Both the position numbers and the translations under genes were made by a program. A stretch of DNA of 64,000 nt from Calliopum simillimum. Lineage: Eukaryota > Arthropoda > Insecta > Diptera > Lauxaniidae. The number at the start of each line of letters is the position of its first letter. The stretch's first letter is position 1. Shown here piece after piece: positions 12,139-22,513 of this stretch. Below the pieces are notes generated by a model. That model was not told where the DNA came from. It saw only the letters and a list, made by a program, of their open reading frames with translations, and did no database searches. The stretch is from contig OX638368.1 in assembly GCA_951812925.1 (NCBI GenBank), positions 74,124,422-74,188,421 on the forward strand. The letters run 5' to 3'.

Positions 12139-12540
12139 CGTCGGTTGTTGTTCATTGCAAATTTGACTGTACAAGTTCGTATTAATGGAATATTCAAAAA
12201 TAGCAATCTTAAAAAGCAAAATTAAAATCATTTTAATTTGTGAAAAATCATTTAATATTTGAAAAGGCGAACCCGCCTATTAATGTTAGAATTCTAACAT
12301 TTATAATTATAACCTTGCGAGAGCAAGAATCTCACTAGCAGTGGACAAATAATCCACAACAGTGGGATATTAATTGTGAATTGTGGAAGATAGCGTGTCT
12401 CAAAACCAAATTTGAGAGTGCATTCAACATAATAACAATTAAGAAAATATTTCCAATGAACACAGCTGATAGCAACAAGTGTACTTACATAAATAACAAC
12501 AACAGTGTTATTTATGTGAGGATCTTTGACGAGGTAGATC

Positions 12541-12624
12541 GTTCCGTAGCGTGGCCTAAGTGGTAGAGATCTGCTGCACTCTTTCATTAGAATTCAGAAG
12601 GCTGCGGTTCGATTCTAGTAAGAA
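12541..12624 (+). other. tRNA-like Pol III promoter segment
   Basis: The A-box-like TGGCCTAAGTGG and B-box-like GGTTCGATTC are 54 bp apart. This copy is nearly identical to the one at 10595-10680. Confidence 0.6.
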
Positions 12625-12675
12625 GCAAAGATTAACTAAAATAGGTCTGATGAGGCTATGTACATATATATATAT

Positions 12676-13611
12676 TAGGGTGGGCCAAATTGTATGGAGG
12701 AAATTTTATCGACCTCGGCTACCCCCCTATTTGAAAGTTCATTTAATTTTATGAACATTTGCCCAAGGAACTATACCTCTGCGTTCAACTTTGGTTCGGC
12801 GCATTTTTGATCGAAAATTGTACCATTCACCAATATTTTTTTTTATTTTCATACTAAATTTTAAAAAAGTAATGTCATTATATGATTTGGCTGGTATTCT
12901 ATCAGTAATCAATTAAATTGGGTTCTGTTTACATAAAAAGTTTACTTGATGGTGTGGAATTGATGCCATATATTTAAAAAAGTAATATGGGTCAAATAGC
13001 CGATTATTATGACAGACTTTCAAAATAAACGATTCATATTTTTGGATGAATTTTTTCAAACAAAACACTAACCTGGCTGAAAGTTCATTCAATTCTATGA
13101 ATACTTGCCCAATGAACCATTGAAAATTTTACCGGATTTTCAATTGAAAATGCATCGAACTAAAGTTGAACGTAGAGGTATGGTTCCTTGGGCAAGTATT
13201 CATAGAATTGAATGAACTTACAGCTTAGGTTGGTGTTTTGTTTGAAAAAATTCATCCAAAAATATGAATCGTTTATTTTGAAAGTCAGTCATAATAATCG
13301 GCTATTTGACCCATATAGCATCAATTCCACACCATCAAGTGAACTTTTTATGTAAACAGAACCCAATTTAATTGATTACTGACAGAATACCAGCCAAATC
13401 ATATAATGACATTACTTTTGTCTTTATAAAAGTTTTTAAAATTTAGTATGAAAATAAAAAAAATATTGATGAATGGTACAATTTTCGATCAAAAATGCGC
13501 CGAACTAAAGTTGAACGCAGAGGTATAGTTCCTGGGGCAAATATTCATAGAATTGAATGAACTTTCACATAGGGGGGTAGCCGAGATCAGTTTTCAAATC
13601 GGCCCACCTTA
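12676..13611. mobile_element. hAT-type foldback MITE (family C)
   Basis: The ends are TAGGGTGGGCCAAAT and, inverted, TAAGGTGGGCCGAT. They are flanked by a perfect 8-bp duplication ATATATAT (12668-12675 and 13612-13619). It is a near-complete palindrome with its centre near 13130-13160; for example the stretch near 12770-12830 returns inverted at about 13480-13540. No coding capacity. Confidence 0.75.
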
Positions 13612-13720
13612 ATATATATGCAAATATATATATGTGTATGTGGTTATAGCCGATACATATGTCACCAATTTCCAAGTTAATATTTGTAGCGTCGGTTGTT
13701 GTTCATTGCAAATTTGACTG

Positions 13721-14749
13721 TAATGGAATATTGTAAATTTTTTGTTTTGCTCTATGTAGCCAAACAAAAAAGTTTTCCTTACAAATTTTGTGTTTTTGGC
13801 CCAAAAAAATTCTAGCACCATCAAAGTTTTCACCAGAGCCAAAATATTTTGTGGGAAGTCTAACAATAAGTCAGAGAACATATTAGGATGTGGGGAAAAA
13901 AACGATTATTTTTTGTATGGGGATCGACCCAGCTTAATGTACATCCAAGTGTTTCTCTTAGACTTTTTCTGCTAAAGCTCTTAGTATCGGGTATACAATG
14001 GGCGCTTTCTCGAGGCCTAAGTGAATGATGACATATTCATCTCCCGGATCTAAGCTAACCTAACCTAGTAATGCATGTTTGTGTCTTTTCCGAGCCAAAC
14101 AGCATGAATGGTTAATTTTTCAAACATTCAATCTTTGGTTTGTGTAGACTTATATATGAATCGGCAAATACTAAAAGGGCGGAAGTCAATAAATGCGCAA
14201 AATAATATCACACACATTATGTGCAACAAGTCATTGGACTGAATTCATTTTTTGAACTCAATGTCATCAATTCCACATCAAGTAAAATTTTCGTGAAAAC
14301 ATATTATGACATTAATTTTGCCCTATATATGGGTATAAGGAAATATACTTGTAAATATATTTAATCATAGACTAAGTGGATATGTTGTGAAAGTGTTTCC
14401 TTTTCCTTATTCTATTAATTTGTATAAGCTCTAAATTTTATTTATAGCTGTTTTTTTTTGCTAATTTGCCAAGAAGGCTATTAGCTGCAGTATTAATATT
14501 ATTAGTACCAGGAGACTGAACCCTGCTCGGTCAACAATCTGATCTTATTATTTTAGTCAATGTTATTATTCATAGCGTACCTTTTCACCTCCAGTGTTCG
14601 TGCTTTCAAAATGATAAATTAACCGATGAGAATAATAATAAGAAAAAATTTGGAACGTATGGAATGGTATGGAAAAATATCAAAAAATCAAATAAATGGG
14701 ATATGCCACGCACCCAAAATATTTCGTCTCTTGTATGGGGGCTGAAATA
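13721..14749. other. Intron sequence without a recognised gene
   Basis: AT-rich and without convincing coding sequence. A CTAACCTAACCT stretch at about 14053 resembles the 3' tail of the LINE at 16419-17673 but is too short to call. Confidence 0.4.
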
Positions 14750-15124
14750 TCTTACCTTCAAAAGATCATACCTCGGAAAGTAAGAAACCTATTGGAAAAG
14801 TCCGCAAGGATATTTTGATAAGGAAGAGTGTGGCTATTCAACGCCATTAATAAAAAAGGATTTCACCTTTTCTTTTAGACACGCAGTAAGATTGAAGACA
14901 GAGTTTTCTTTAACTTTAGTAGTTTTCATTTTATTTCGTATTATATTTTTGTGGGCGGTGCCACGCCTTCCAACGAGTTTTCCTAATATAACGGCATATC
15001 ACAAATTGATACTTGTTTTCTCTTAAATTTTCATTAAAATTGTTGAATTCGTTTTCGAGTAATATTGAATCAAAATTTTTAATGGTTAAAAAAGGGGCGT
15101 GGCACTTCTTCGATGCCGCCGATG

Positions 15125-16176
15125 CACAGTGCGATATTTGGGAGGTTTAGCGGAACTTTATTCAATTTTTGAAATACATAAAACGAATCAGATTATTCGT
15201 TGTTTCGGTAGCTTAGTATGCCACCTCAAAAATCTCATACTCAGTTTGGTAAATAACCCTGCGAAACAACTGCAAAATGCACCTGAAACTTGCATTACTT
15301 ATTCATTCATACTTTTTGACTATAGAAAGCTTTTCGATTTGTTTTAGTTTATAGATTGGTACATAAAAACGGTAAGTCGGTAGGCCGCGAAAATTTTTTC
15401 ATTTATTTTTTAATAAAATTGTCACTTATTGGCATTCAAATAATTGCAGAATCTTTTCTTACTCGTGTGTGATTTGTTTGTGAAAAATGTGCTTTTTAAG
15501 AAGTTCATAAAATTTACATTTTCAACTTCATTGGATACTTTAAATAGTGTTACCACAAATTGCCATTTTGAAACGTACAAAATTTGAAAGGTAGGTTTAT
15601 CCTCTAGTGGAAACACAAAACATCTTCCGCGATATTTTGCGATCCTCTTTTAAATTAAACCTTTTCCAGAATGTCTTTGGAAATTTTACTTAACACCGAA
15701 ATTTCATGAAAAACCGACATCGGACGCCATCGTTGGTTTTGTTTTAGCAAAAATAGGCTCACCAACATTAATATCTGACACTCTCCATAGTTTAAAGGTA
15801 ACTATTCGTACGCTAGCTTATAATATACAAAAAAGGTAGAGCGAAGCCTCTCGAAATTTAGAAGCATTTCTGAATAAAAATGCAAGAAACAGCATATACC
15901 CCTTGTCTTACCCCCTTCATTTTTTATGGTGTTTTGATAAGAAAATGGTTATATCTATCAAGTTTCATAGCGATATCTGGTATGGGAGCAGAAATACAAC
16001 GTTTTAAGCATTTCCATATATGGGGGTTTAATAACCCCTTGTCTGATCCCCCTTAATTTTTGCATGGTGTTTTGCCAATTAAATATATATCCAAGTATTA
16101 AGTTTCATAACTATAACTGCTATATGTGCTGAGATATGAATTAAGTTCCGCTAGACATTGAAAATTTCGCACTGTG
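15125..16176. mobile_element. Second Transib-like non-autonomous element
   Basis: The ends are CACAGTGCGATATT and, inverted, CACAGTGCGAAATT; similarity continues imperfectly for about 40 bp including TAGCGGAACTT on both sides. A perfect 5-bp duplication CGATG flanks it (15120-15124 and 16177-16181). The sequence across the insertion rejoins the surrounding dispersed repeat, as comparison with 17800-17900 shows. No transposase is present. Confidence 0.7.
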
Positions 16177-16359
16177 CGATGGTTATAACAAGGCCTTGAT
16201 AAGCAGAACCTACATACCAAATTTCATTAAAATATCTTCTAACATTTGCGAGAAATAGCATTTAACGTATTTTGCTTGTAAGGGAGGTTCCACGCGCAAC
16301 AGCGATATTTCGCCCACTTTCCGATCAGAGATGCCCTATACGTTTGCTTTATTAGTTTT

Positions 16360-17732
16360 CTTGTTATACCGTTTTATACTTTTGTGGGCGGTGCCACGCC
16401 CTTTTGTTTGCAGAGGTAGGTTAGGTTAGGTTTAAGTGGCGGCAAATTAGCCACACATAGACCAAAAAGGTCCGTAGTGATACCACATCATCCCGGACGT
16501 TGAGTCGCGTAGATGTAATTAATTAGATGTAATAATGGGGTTGCAGCCCTCTTCAGGCTTGAGCGTGAAGGCTTTAGAAGCCATTGCGAAGTTTTTTATT
16601 GGTTTTAGACCAGTATCTGAAAGTTCTTCAAGATTGTTAAAAAACATTTGTCCAAGGGTTTTAAATCTGGTTATGCAAAGCGCTTCATTACACCACCGAA
16701 ACGTACTATCCGCTAGAATGCCCATTCTATGAGCGTGATAACCAATAAGACAGTGTCCAGTGATGGCTCTCACAACAGTTCTACATGTTTTACGATATAA
16801 AGAGAGAAGGTAGTCGGTATTATCTTTACAGAAAGTTGGGCAAAAATTTTTGGTTATTTTGCTAGTATTTGAGTTGATCCATTTTAGGTTAGCCTCACAG
16901 TAAAGCGATTTCTGATATATAACATTGTGGTGCTGTAAGGGAAGTGATACGCTTAACGGTTCACCATCGAGTAGCACTCCTGCTTTTGCCTGTTCATCAG
17001 CAATTTCGTTGCCCTCTATACCTTGGTGACCAAGTACCCAGTTCAGACATGTTTCAAATTTACTACTGAGGGTTTGAAGTAGATAGTAGCATCGAAGGAC
17101 TGACTTAAATTTAATTGTATAGTTTGTAAGGGACTTAAGGGCAGCTTGGCTGTCAACATAAAAATTTACCCTATCGACGCCTCTGCTCGCCATTACATGT
17201 TCCGTCGCCATACTAATCGCCTCCAGCTCAGCTTGAAAGATGCTACAGTATTGTGGCAATTTATACTTTAATGTTGTATTATAGGTGGGAATGAAAACCC
17301 CAGCCCCCACCCCTGCTTCTTGTTTAGAGCCGTCCGTGTAAATATTAATAGAATTCGAAGAGTCTAAAGTTCGGTTAACCCAGGAATTTCTCGATTCTAT
17401 GTTAACAGAGAACTTCCTATCAAGATGCAGTGTTGGTTTACAGTAGTCAGTCGACTTTTTACAAACAGAGCTTAGTTTGCTGTGTCCGAATTCTCTGAAG
17501 CTGAAACCCTCAACTTCTTTCAATCGGATCGCAGTTTTAAAGACTACTCCTTTCGCATGTAAGTCAATAGGAAGCATGTTAAGTATTACATTTAATGATT
17601 CTGCTGATGTAGTTTTTAGAGCACCCGTAATGCTCAAGCACATAAGTCGTTGAATTCTTTTTAATGGTTATACCTTGTTATACCGTTTTATACTTTTGTG
17701 GGCGGTGCCACGCCCTTTTGTTTGCAGAGGTA
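16360..17732 (-). mobile_element. 5'-truncated LINE with 59-bp target duplication
   Basis: The 59-bp sequence at 16360-16418 is repeated at 17674-17732. Between them lies a LINE 3' end on the minus strand, truncated at about 17673. Its 3' tail ends in two to three CCTAA-type repeats near 16419-16432. The duplication is long for a LINE. Confidence 0.75.
16519..17643 (-). pseudogene. LINE ORF2 C-terminal part with RNase H domain
   Basis: This is the end of a non-LTR retrotransposon polyprotein. The first residues (CLSITGALKTT) belong to the conserved stretch after the reverse transcriptase. An RNase H domain follows with all acidic motifs: YTDGS, QAELEAI, YVDSQAA and NEIADEQA. RNase H removes RNA from the RNA-DNA hybrid. 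The C-terminal part has the TGHCLIGYHAHRMG motif and a cysteine pair common to I/R1/Loa-type LINEs. The 374 codons are open, yet the copy lacks endonuclease and reverse transcriptase, so it cannot move itself. It lies in the Atg2 sense orientation. The clade is uncertain; an RNase H excludes most Jockey elements. Confidence 0.8.
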
Positions 17733-18130
17733 ACATCTCCTAAATTTTCATTAAAATTGTTGGAGTCATTTTCGAGTAATATTGAATCAAAATTTTCAAG
17801 GGGTGAAAATAGGGCGTGGCAATTCTTCGATCCCGCCCACTTTTTGTCTTTTACAAGGTATTATTAAGCCGTACTCGCTCACCAAATTTCATTCAAATAC
17901 CTTGTACGGTTTGCGAGTTATGATCAAATCAAATTTAAAATTTAGGGCAGTGCCACGCCCCCTAGTGAGCCCTTGCTAAGTTCAAACCTATCTCATTCTT
18001 TATTATATGCTAATATCTAACACTATTCCAAGTTTCATTAAAATCGCTGAAGCCGTTTTCGAGAAAAAATATTGGCACAGAAGCAAGTACAAACAGAAAA
18101 ACAAAAAAACATAAAAACAAAAAAACAAAC

Positions 18131-18645
18131 ATACAAATTTAGCTCGTATAAGAAGAGAAGATTAAAAGATTCCTTTTTAATGTTTGAAATTTTGGGTATA
18201 AAACTATATTAATGGCTTTTATAGTGAAATTTATGGAACAAAAGCTTTTGAATATGACTTCGGAACGATTCAGCATATCTGAAAACGTTCCCGAAATGGC
18301 CGTACCCGAAATAACGATCTCAAATAAAAGCGCGCTTTATCTTACAGTTATAATTTGAGTACTGATTTGATAAATGTAAAATATTTTATGTTAGTGCATT
18401 AACTTTGTATTTTTCCATCATTTCAAATAAATATACGCGTTCCCGGAATGATGCTTTATTGATGTACCCTCTGTTAAATCAATCCATTATATTCAACCAT
18501 ATGAATTTTTCTACACAATAAGTATTGAATTTTAAGCATTTTAAGTATTAAATATTGTATTATTTGAATTCTTTTGAAACCACCCTCGTGAATAGATAAT
18601 TTTAGTACTGAATCCATTTTCTTTTAAGATGAACTCATAAATGTA
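18131..18645. other. AT-rich intron sequence, nothing recognised
   Basis: No ORF, repeat or motif stands out between the dispersed repeat and the Tigger element. Confidence 0.4.
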
Positions 18646-18773
18646 CACTTAATTCTGTTTTTACACGGTCTTTTTTTACACGGTTTTGATCTAACACGGT
18701 TTGAAAATTATTTTATTAAAATATTTTTACACGATTTTATTCCATTTAGCACGATTCAAAATTTTTTTTTATT

Positions 18774-19303
18774 TTGTTAAATATTTTATGTATCCTAAAA
18801 CGTAAAGTCATTCCTTTCGAAACCAAAATTGAAATTTTAGATCGCCTTCGAAATGGAGAATGCTCAACATTTGTTGGCAAAATATTTGGTTTAAACGAAG
18901 CCACAGTAAGAACTATAAAAAAAAATATAATATCAATTAGACAATCGGTGATTTCTGGAACGAAACTATCTGTTAAGTGTTCATCATACACTAGAGATGC
19001 TATTTAAGAAAAAATGGAAAAAGCTCTCATAACATGGCTTGAGGACAATGCACAAAAACGGATTCCCGTAGACGGAAACAATATCAAACAGCAAGCATTA
19101 AGGTTTTATAAAAGACGAACAACCGCCTACCTGTACACAATCAACTTCTGAGAAGAGCTTCTTATTTTCTGCAAGCACAGGATGGTAAACAGGATTTCTC
19201 CAAAGGCATGCGCTTCATAATATAAAAATCAAGGGCGAGATTGCTTCTGGAGATGGGAAAGCTGCCAAAGAATTTTCACCAAAACTTAAAAAAATAAAAA
19301 TTG
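18774..19303 (+). pseudogene. Tigger/pogo transposase N-terminal DNA-binding region
   Basis: The first part has the CENP-B/PSQ helix-turn-helix signature: KRKVIPFETKIEILDRLRNG, then FGLNEATVRTIKKN and IRQSVISGT. An in-frame TAA at about 19005 and a frameshift near 19120-19150 interrupt it. The Tc5/CENP-B second DNA-binding domain follows (EKMEKALITWLEDN, later STGW-like and HNIKIKGE readings). Coding similarity stops at about 19303, so the DDE catalytic domain is absent. The DNA-binding half would have recognised the element ends. Confidence 0.8.
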
Positions 19304-19333
19304 AATAACCTATTCTTTTTGTTAAGAACATAA

Positions 19334-20512
19334 TAGTACAATCATTTGGGAGAATAAAATGATGTTACCTGGAAAATTTTGCGGGATTTTTGCAAATGGG
19401 TTATTTTATAAATGTCGATGTGCTCTTTCAGAATTTCAACTTTGCTACCTTGAATCGTGTTCGCTCGCGCCGCCATTTTGGAAAAACGGCGTCCAAAATC
19501 AGCTTTTTACAAATATCTCTTTAACGGTTACATTTAGAGAAAAATATATTGGATCGATATTGTAGCTTATAAAATTTTCTATAAAAATGACCTTTGAACT
19601 GTTTTCGTACGACTTATAACTCAGGAGATATCCTAATTCAAAATTTGAAAAAAATTAGTAAATTGTGCATGCCTCTTATGAATAGGCACAGTGATGTGTT
19701 GAGCTTAAAATTACGATAACTCATGAACGGTGAGTCACACGTTTAAAGTAAAAATATATATTTATAGGGAATTACTTGTACTTCAGTCTTCATATGTTTT
19801 TTTTTTTTTTTTTCAGTTGACCTATAATTTGGGAGATATTTTTTAAACAAACCTAAAATTTAGAAAAAAAACCGTTTTTCAAAATAGCTCCAAAACGGGG
19901 TTCGTCCTAGAAAAAAAATTGTTCATGCATTTTGTAGAACGTTCAATTTCCTATAAGGATCTCTTCGAAGTGTTTTTTCGTCAGACTAACCCTTCATTAG
20001 ATTATGTGACTTGAAAATCATTCAAAACTGAACATAGTAGGGCGCATAGTACAATGTTCAATTTCGAATGATTTTCAAGGCGTGATGTCTCATGAACGGT
20101 AAGTCGGACGAAAAAACAGTTCGGAGAAACCCTTATAGGAAATTGAACGTTCTACAAAATGCGAGAAATTTTTTTTCTAGAACTAACCGTTTTAAAGATT
20201 TTTTGAAAAAACAGTTTTTTTCGAAATTTCAGGTTTGTTATAAAAAATATCTCCTAAGGGTCATTTTTATAGAAAATTTATAAGCTACAACATTGCCCCA
20301 CAATATTTTTTCTCTAAATGTAACCGTTAAAGAGATATTTGTGAAAAACTGATTTTGGGCGCCATTTTTCCAATATGGCGGCACGAGCGAACGCGATTCG
20401 AGGTAGCAAAGTTGAAATTCTGATAGAGCACATCGAAATCTATAAAATAACTCATTTGCAAAAATCCCGCAAAACTTTCCAGGTAAAACTACCAAATGAC
20501 TACTATAAGCAG
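19334..20512. repeat. Foldback palindrome inside the Tigger element
   Basis: The left arm from about 19334 is mirrored ending near 20512: CCTGGAAAATTTTGCGGGAT at 19370 returns inverted near 20466-20485. ORFs at 19359-19565 (plus) and 20238-20495 (minus) are the same palindrome read twice. Internal phrases such as CTCATGAACGGT and GGGAGATATTTTTT recur in other foldbacks of this window. Confidence 0.85.
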
Positions 20513-20822
20513 CTGTTTTTTTTTTTTTTTTTTGATTTTTTTTTAGTTCCTGACCTTGTCATACATTTAATTTACATTAATTTCGAGATAAGAGTGCATA
20601 TATTTTTTTCTTTAATACTTATGCTTGTGTAAAAACGCATTATATATGTGATTTAATAAAATAAACATTAATACTTGTTCTTAAAAAATCCTTGTTTTTC
20701 ACTAATTTTAACAGGTTTTAAAGATAAGGAACCAATCATCTATTTTTTGTATGCGATCAATGTCTTTTTTTACACGGTTTTTTCTGGAACCAATCTACCG
20801 TGTAAAAACAGAATTAGGTGTA

Positions 20823-21270
20823 TTAGTCTAAGTAAGCATAAAAAAATGAATTAAACGACACTCCAAAAGTGATCATCAAACGAACATGTTGTTCTAATTT
20901 TTTATTTCGCGCGATTTGCTTAATTACAAAAATTATTAATACTGTCCGCACTAAGTTTCAATTAGGAAGTTTAATTCAAGTTAAAGATAGCAAAATCGCG
21001 TTTAATCAAAGTTTTTGCATTTGAAAAAATCATTGCAAATTTTCATGGCGCCCGAGCAAGGACAGTGTTAATTAAATTTTTTTTTTTTTTTTTTTTTTTC
21101 TTTTTCTTCAATTTTCTCGAAGCAAATTCGTGTCGTTCCACCATTTTTTAAAACAGCTTGTTCTTTGGTCGGAGTCGTTTAAAAGTATTAAACTTTAAAT
21201 TCTTACAAAAAAGTCTTTCGGTCGTGAATTTACTTGTATAAATATTGGGCTGAAAATATTTATATCCGCA
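20823..21270. other. AT-rich intron sequence, nothing recognised
   Basis: Contains a long T tract near 21080-21100 and no coding or repeat signature. Confidence 0.4.
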
Positions 21271-22185
21271 CACTGGGCTTGAACAGTCGATAGGTGTGAT
21301 GAAAGTGTCGACAAAATCTGTGAATGGGGTTTCATTTGTACTGGTATAGTGGCCTAAAAAATGCAAACCCTGAAATCGTAGCTGATCATTTCCGCGAAAT
21401 ATCGCAAAAACACATATCCCATATAAAATAAAAAAAAATGAAAAAAAGAAACACAACAAACAAATATAAAAGTATTTATTTTAAATGTATTTTGCAATGC
21501 TGAATCCGAATCCGGCCTTGGAATTGCTGTATCTCATATGGATTTGAGATATCTTAGCCTAAGCAAGCAAAAAATACCGTTCTTGCTTTATTTTGAAGCT
21601 ATATAACTAGAATATAGAGCATTCGTACGTAGACTCCGATACAATATCTAATCCTTTTCTTTAAAACTTAATTTTAATTATGGCGATGTCTTTATTTTTC
21701 TTGGAGATATGCTAACCTAAAAAGTTAAAAAAAAGTGCAAAAAATAAATTTTCTCATTATTTCAGTCTACGATATTTCGGAGAAAAATAAAGCTTTTGAC
21801 ATGATTTAAATTAAATCTTAAAGAAAAAGATTATAACTTTCAGATATTGTATCTGATTTTGCGTATAAATGTTCTAGTTACATTGCTTCAAAATAAAGCA
21901 AAAACGGTATTTTTTGCTTGCTTAGACTAGGATATCCAAGGCCAGATTTGGATTCAGCATTGCAAAATGCATTTAAAATAAATACTTTTATATTTGTTTG
22001 TTGTGTTTCTTTTATTCATTTTTTTTATTTTATATGGGATATGTATTTTTGCGATATTTTGCAGAGATGAGCAGCTACGATTTCGGTGTTTGCATTTTTT
22101 AGGCCACTAAACTAGTACAAATGAAACCCCATTCACAGATTTTGTCGACACTTTCATCACACCCATCGACTGTTCAAGCCCAGTG
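21271..22185. repeat. Foldback element, 915 bp
   Basis: It begins CACTGGGCTTGAACAGTCGA and ends with the inverse. The arms run to about 21720 on the left and 21740 on the right with high similarity. The flanking octamers TATCCGCA and TTTCCGAA match at six of eight positions, a possible decayed duplication. The 103-codon minus ORF at 21148-21459 is a reading of the arm. Confidence 0.8.
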
Positions 22186-22513
22186 TTTCCGAACGTTAGT
22201 AAAATTCGGAATTCACGCATGTTTTTTCATACTATACGAATCAAGGGTGGAGTTACGTGGGGCAGGCTGCATTTTATCTTGCGAAGCCTAATTTTGGCCA
22301 TAAATCATTAATTTATCTTAAATTTTGTTATGGTTACATTTAAAACAAAGTTATCATTTATGCTTATTTTCATTTAGGTAACTGACTTAAAATTTTGGTG
22401 ATTAATTTATTTCGAAAGTCTTGTACCCATTATTTTTATATTTTAATATTTCTTAAATTTTATAAATAAATTTCATAAATCAATCGCTATCTTTGTGGTT
22501 TGAGCATACTTAC

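Larger units (their letters stand above)
10338..13720 (+). repeat. Two tandem copies of the tRNA-like repeat unit, plus orientation
   Basis: These are the inverted counterparts of the copies at 1-3042. Each begins with the 16-bp perfect palindrome TGTTAGAATTCTAACA (10338 and 12284), passes through the tRNA-like segment and reaches the (AT)n tract. The first copy is split by 10803-12138 and the second by 12676-13611. The second is preceded by a short stretch also found at the end of gag (compare 10291-10337 with 12238-12283). Confidence 0.75.
14750..18130. repeat. Dispersed repeat with GGCGGTGCCACGCC modules, carrying two insertions
   Basis: Related modules recur at about 14955, 16388, 17701 and 17945, with GGCGTGG-type modules near 15097 and 17813. 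The stretch at 17735-17900 parallels 15000-15120. The background is split by a Transib-like element (15125-16176) and a LINE (16419-17673). The family is not identified; it has no coding sequence. Confidence 0.5.
18646..20820 (+). mobile_element. Tigger/pogo-type DNA transposon relic
   Basis: The TIRs are CACTTAATTCTGTTTTTACA and, inverted, CACCTAATTCTGTTTTTACA, continuing to CGGT. The flanking TA duplication lies at 18644-18645 and 20821-20822. ACACGG motifs repeat just inside both ends. It encodes the N-terminal part of a CENP-B-like transposase only. A palindrome occupies 19334-20512, where the catalytic domain would be. Confidence 0.8.
1..22513 (-). other. Atg2: Next Atg2 intron, partial (3' side of gene)
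   Basis: From the phase-0 donor at 22513 to the left window edge no stretch resembling Atg2 is seen, so this intron appears longer than 22.5 kb, or a very short exon was missed. It carries the tRNA-like tandem units, a partial Gypsy element, two Transib-like elements, a LINE, a Tigger relic and several foldbacks. Confidence 0.6.

Noticed and set aside
1110..12624. Functional tRNA-Ser or tRNA-Leu genes
   Set aside because: A and B boxes are present but the T stem does not pair and the segments lie within a longer repeat; they are tRNA-derived.
16419..16435. Interstitial telomere repeat
   Set aside because: Only two to three CCTAA-type units, explained as the LINE 3' tail.
21148..21459. 103-codon minus-strand ORF
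   Set aside because: It is a reading of a foldback arm and adjacent low-complexity sequence.
22181..22200. Start of a hAT element (CAGTGTTTCC)
   Set aside because: Only one end is present and the bases are shared with the foldback terminus; no partner end was seen.
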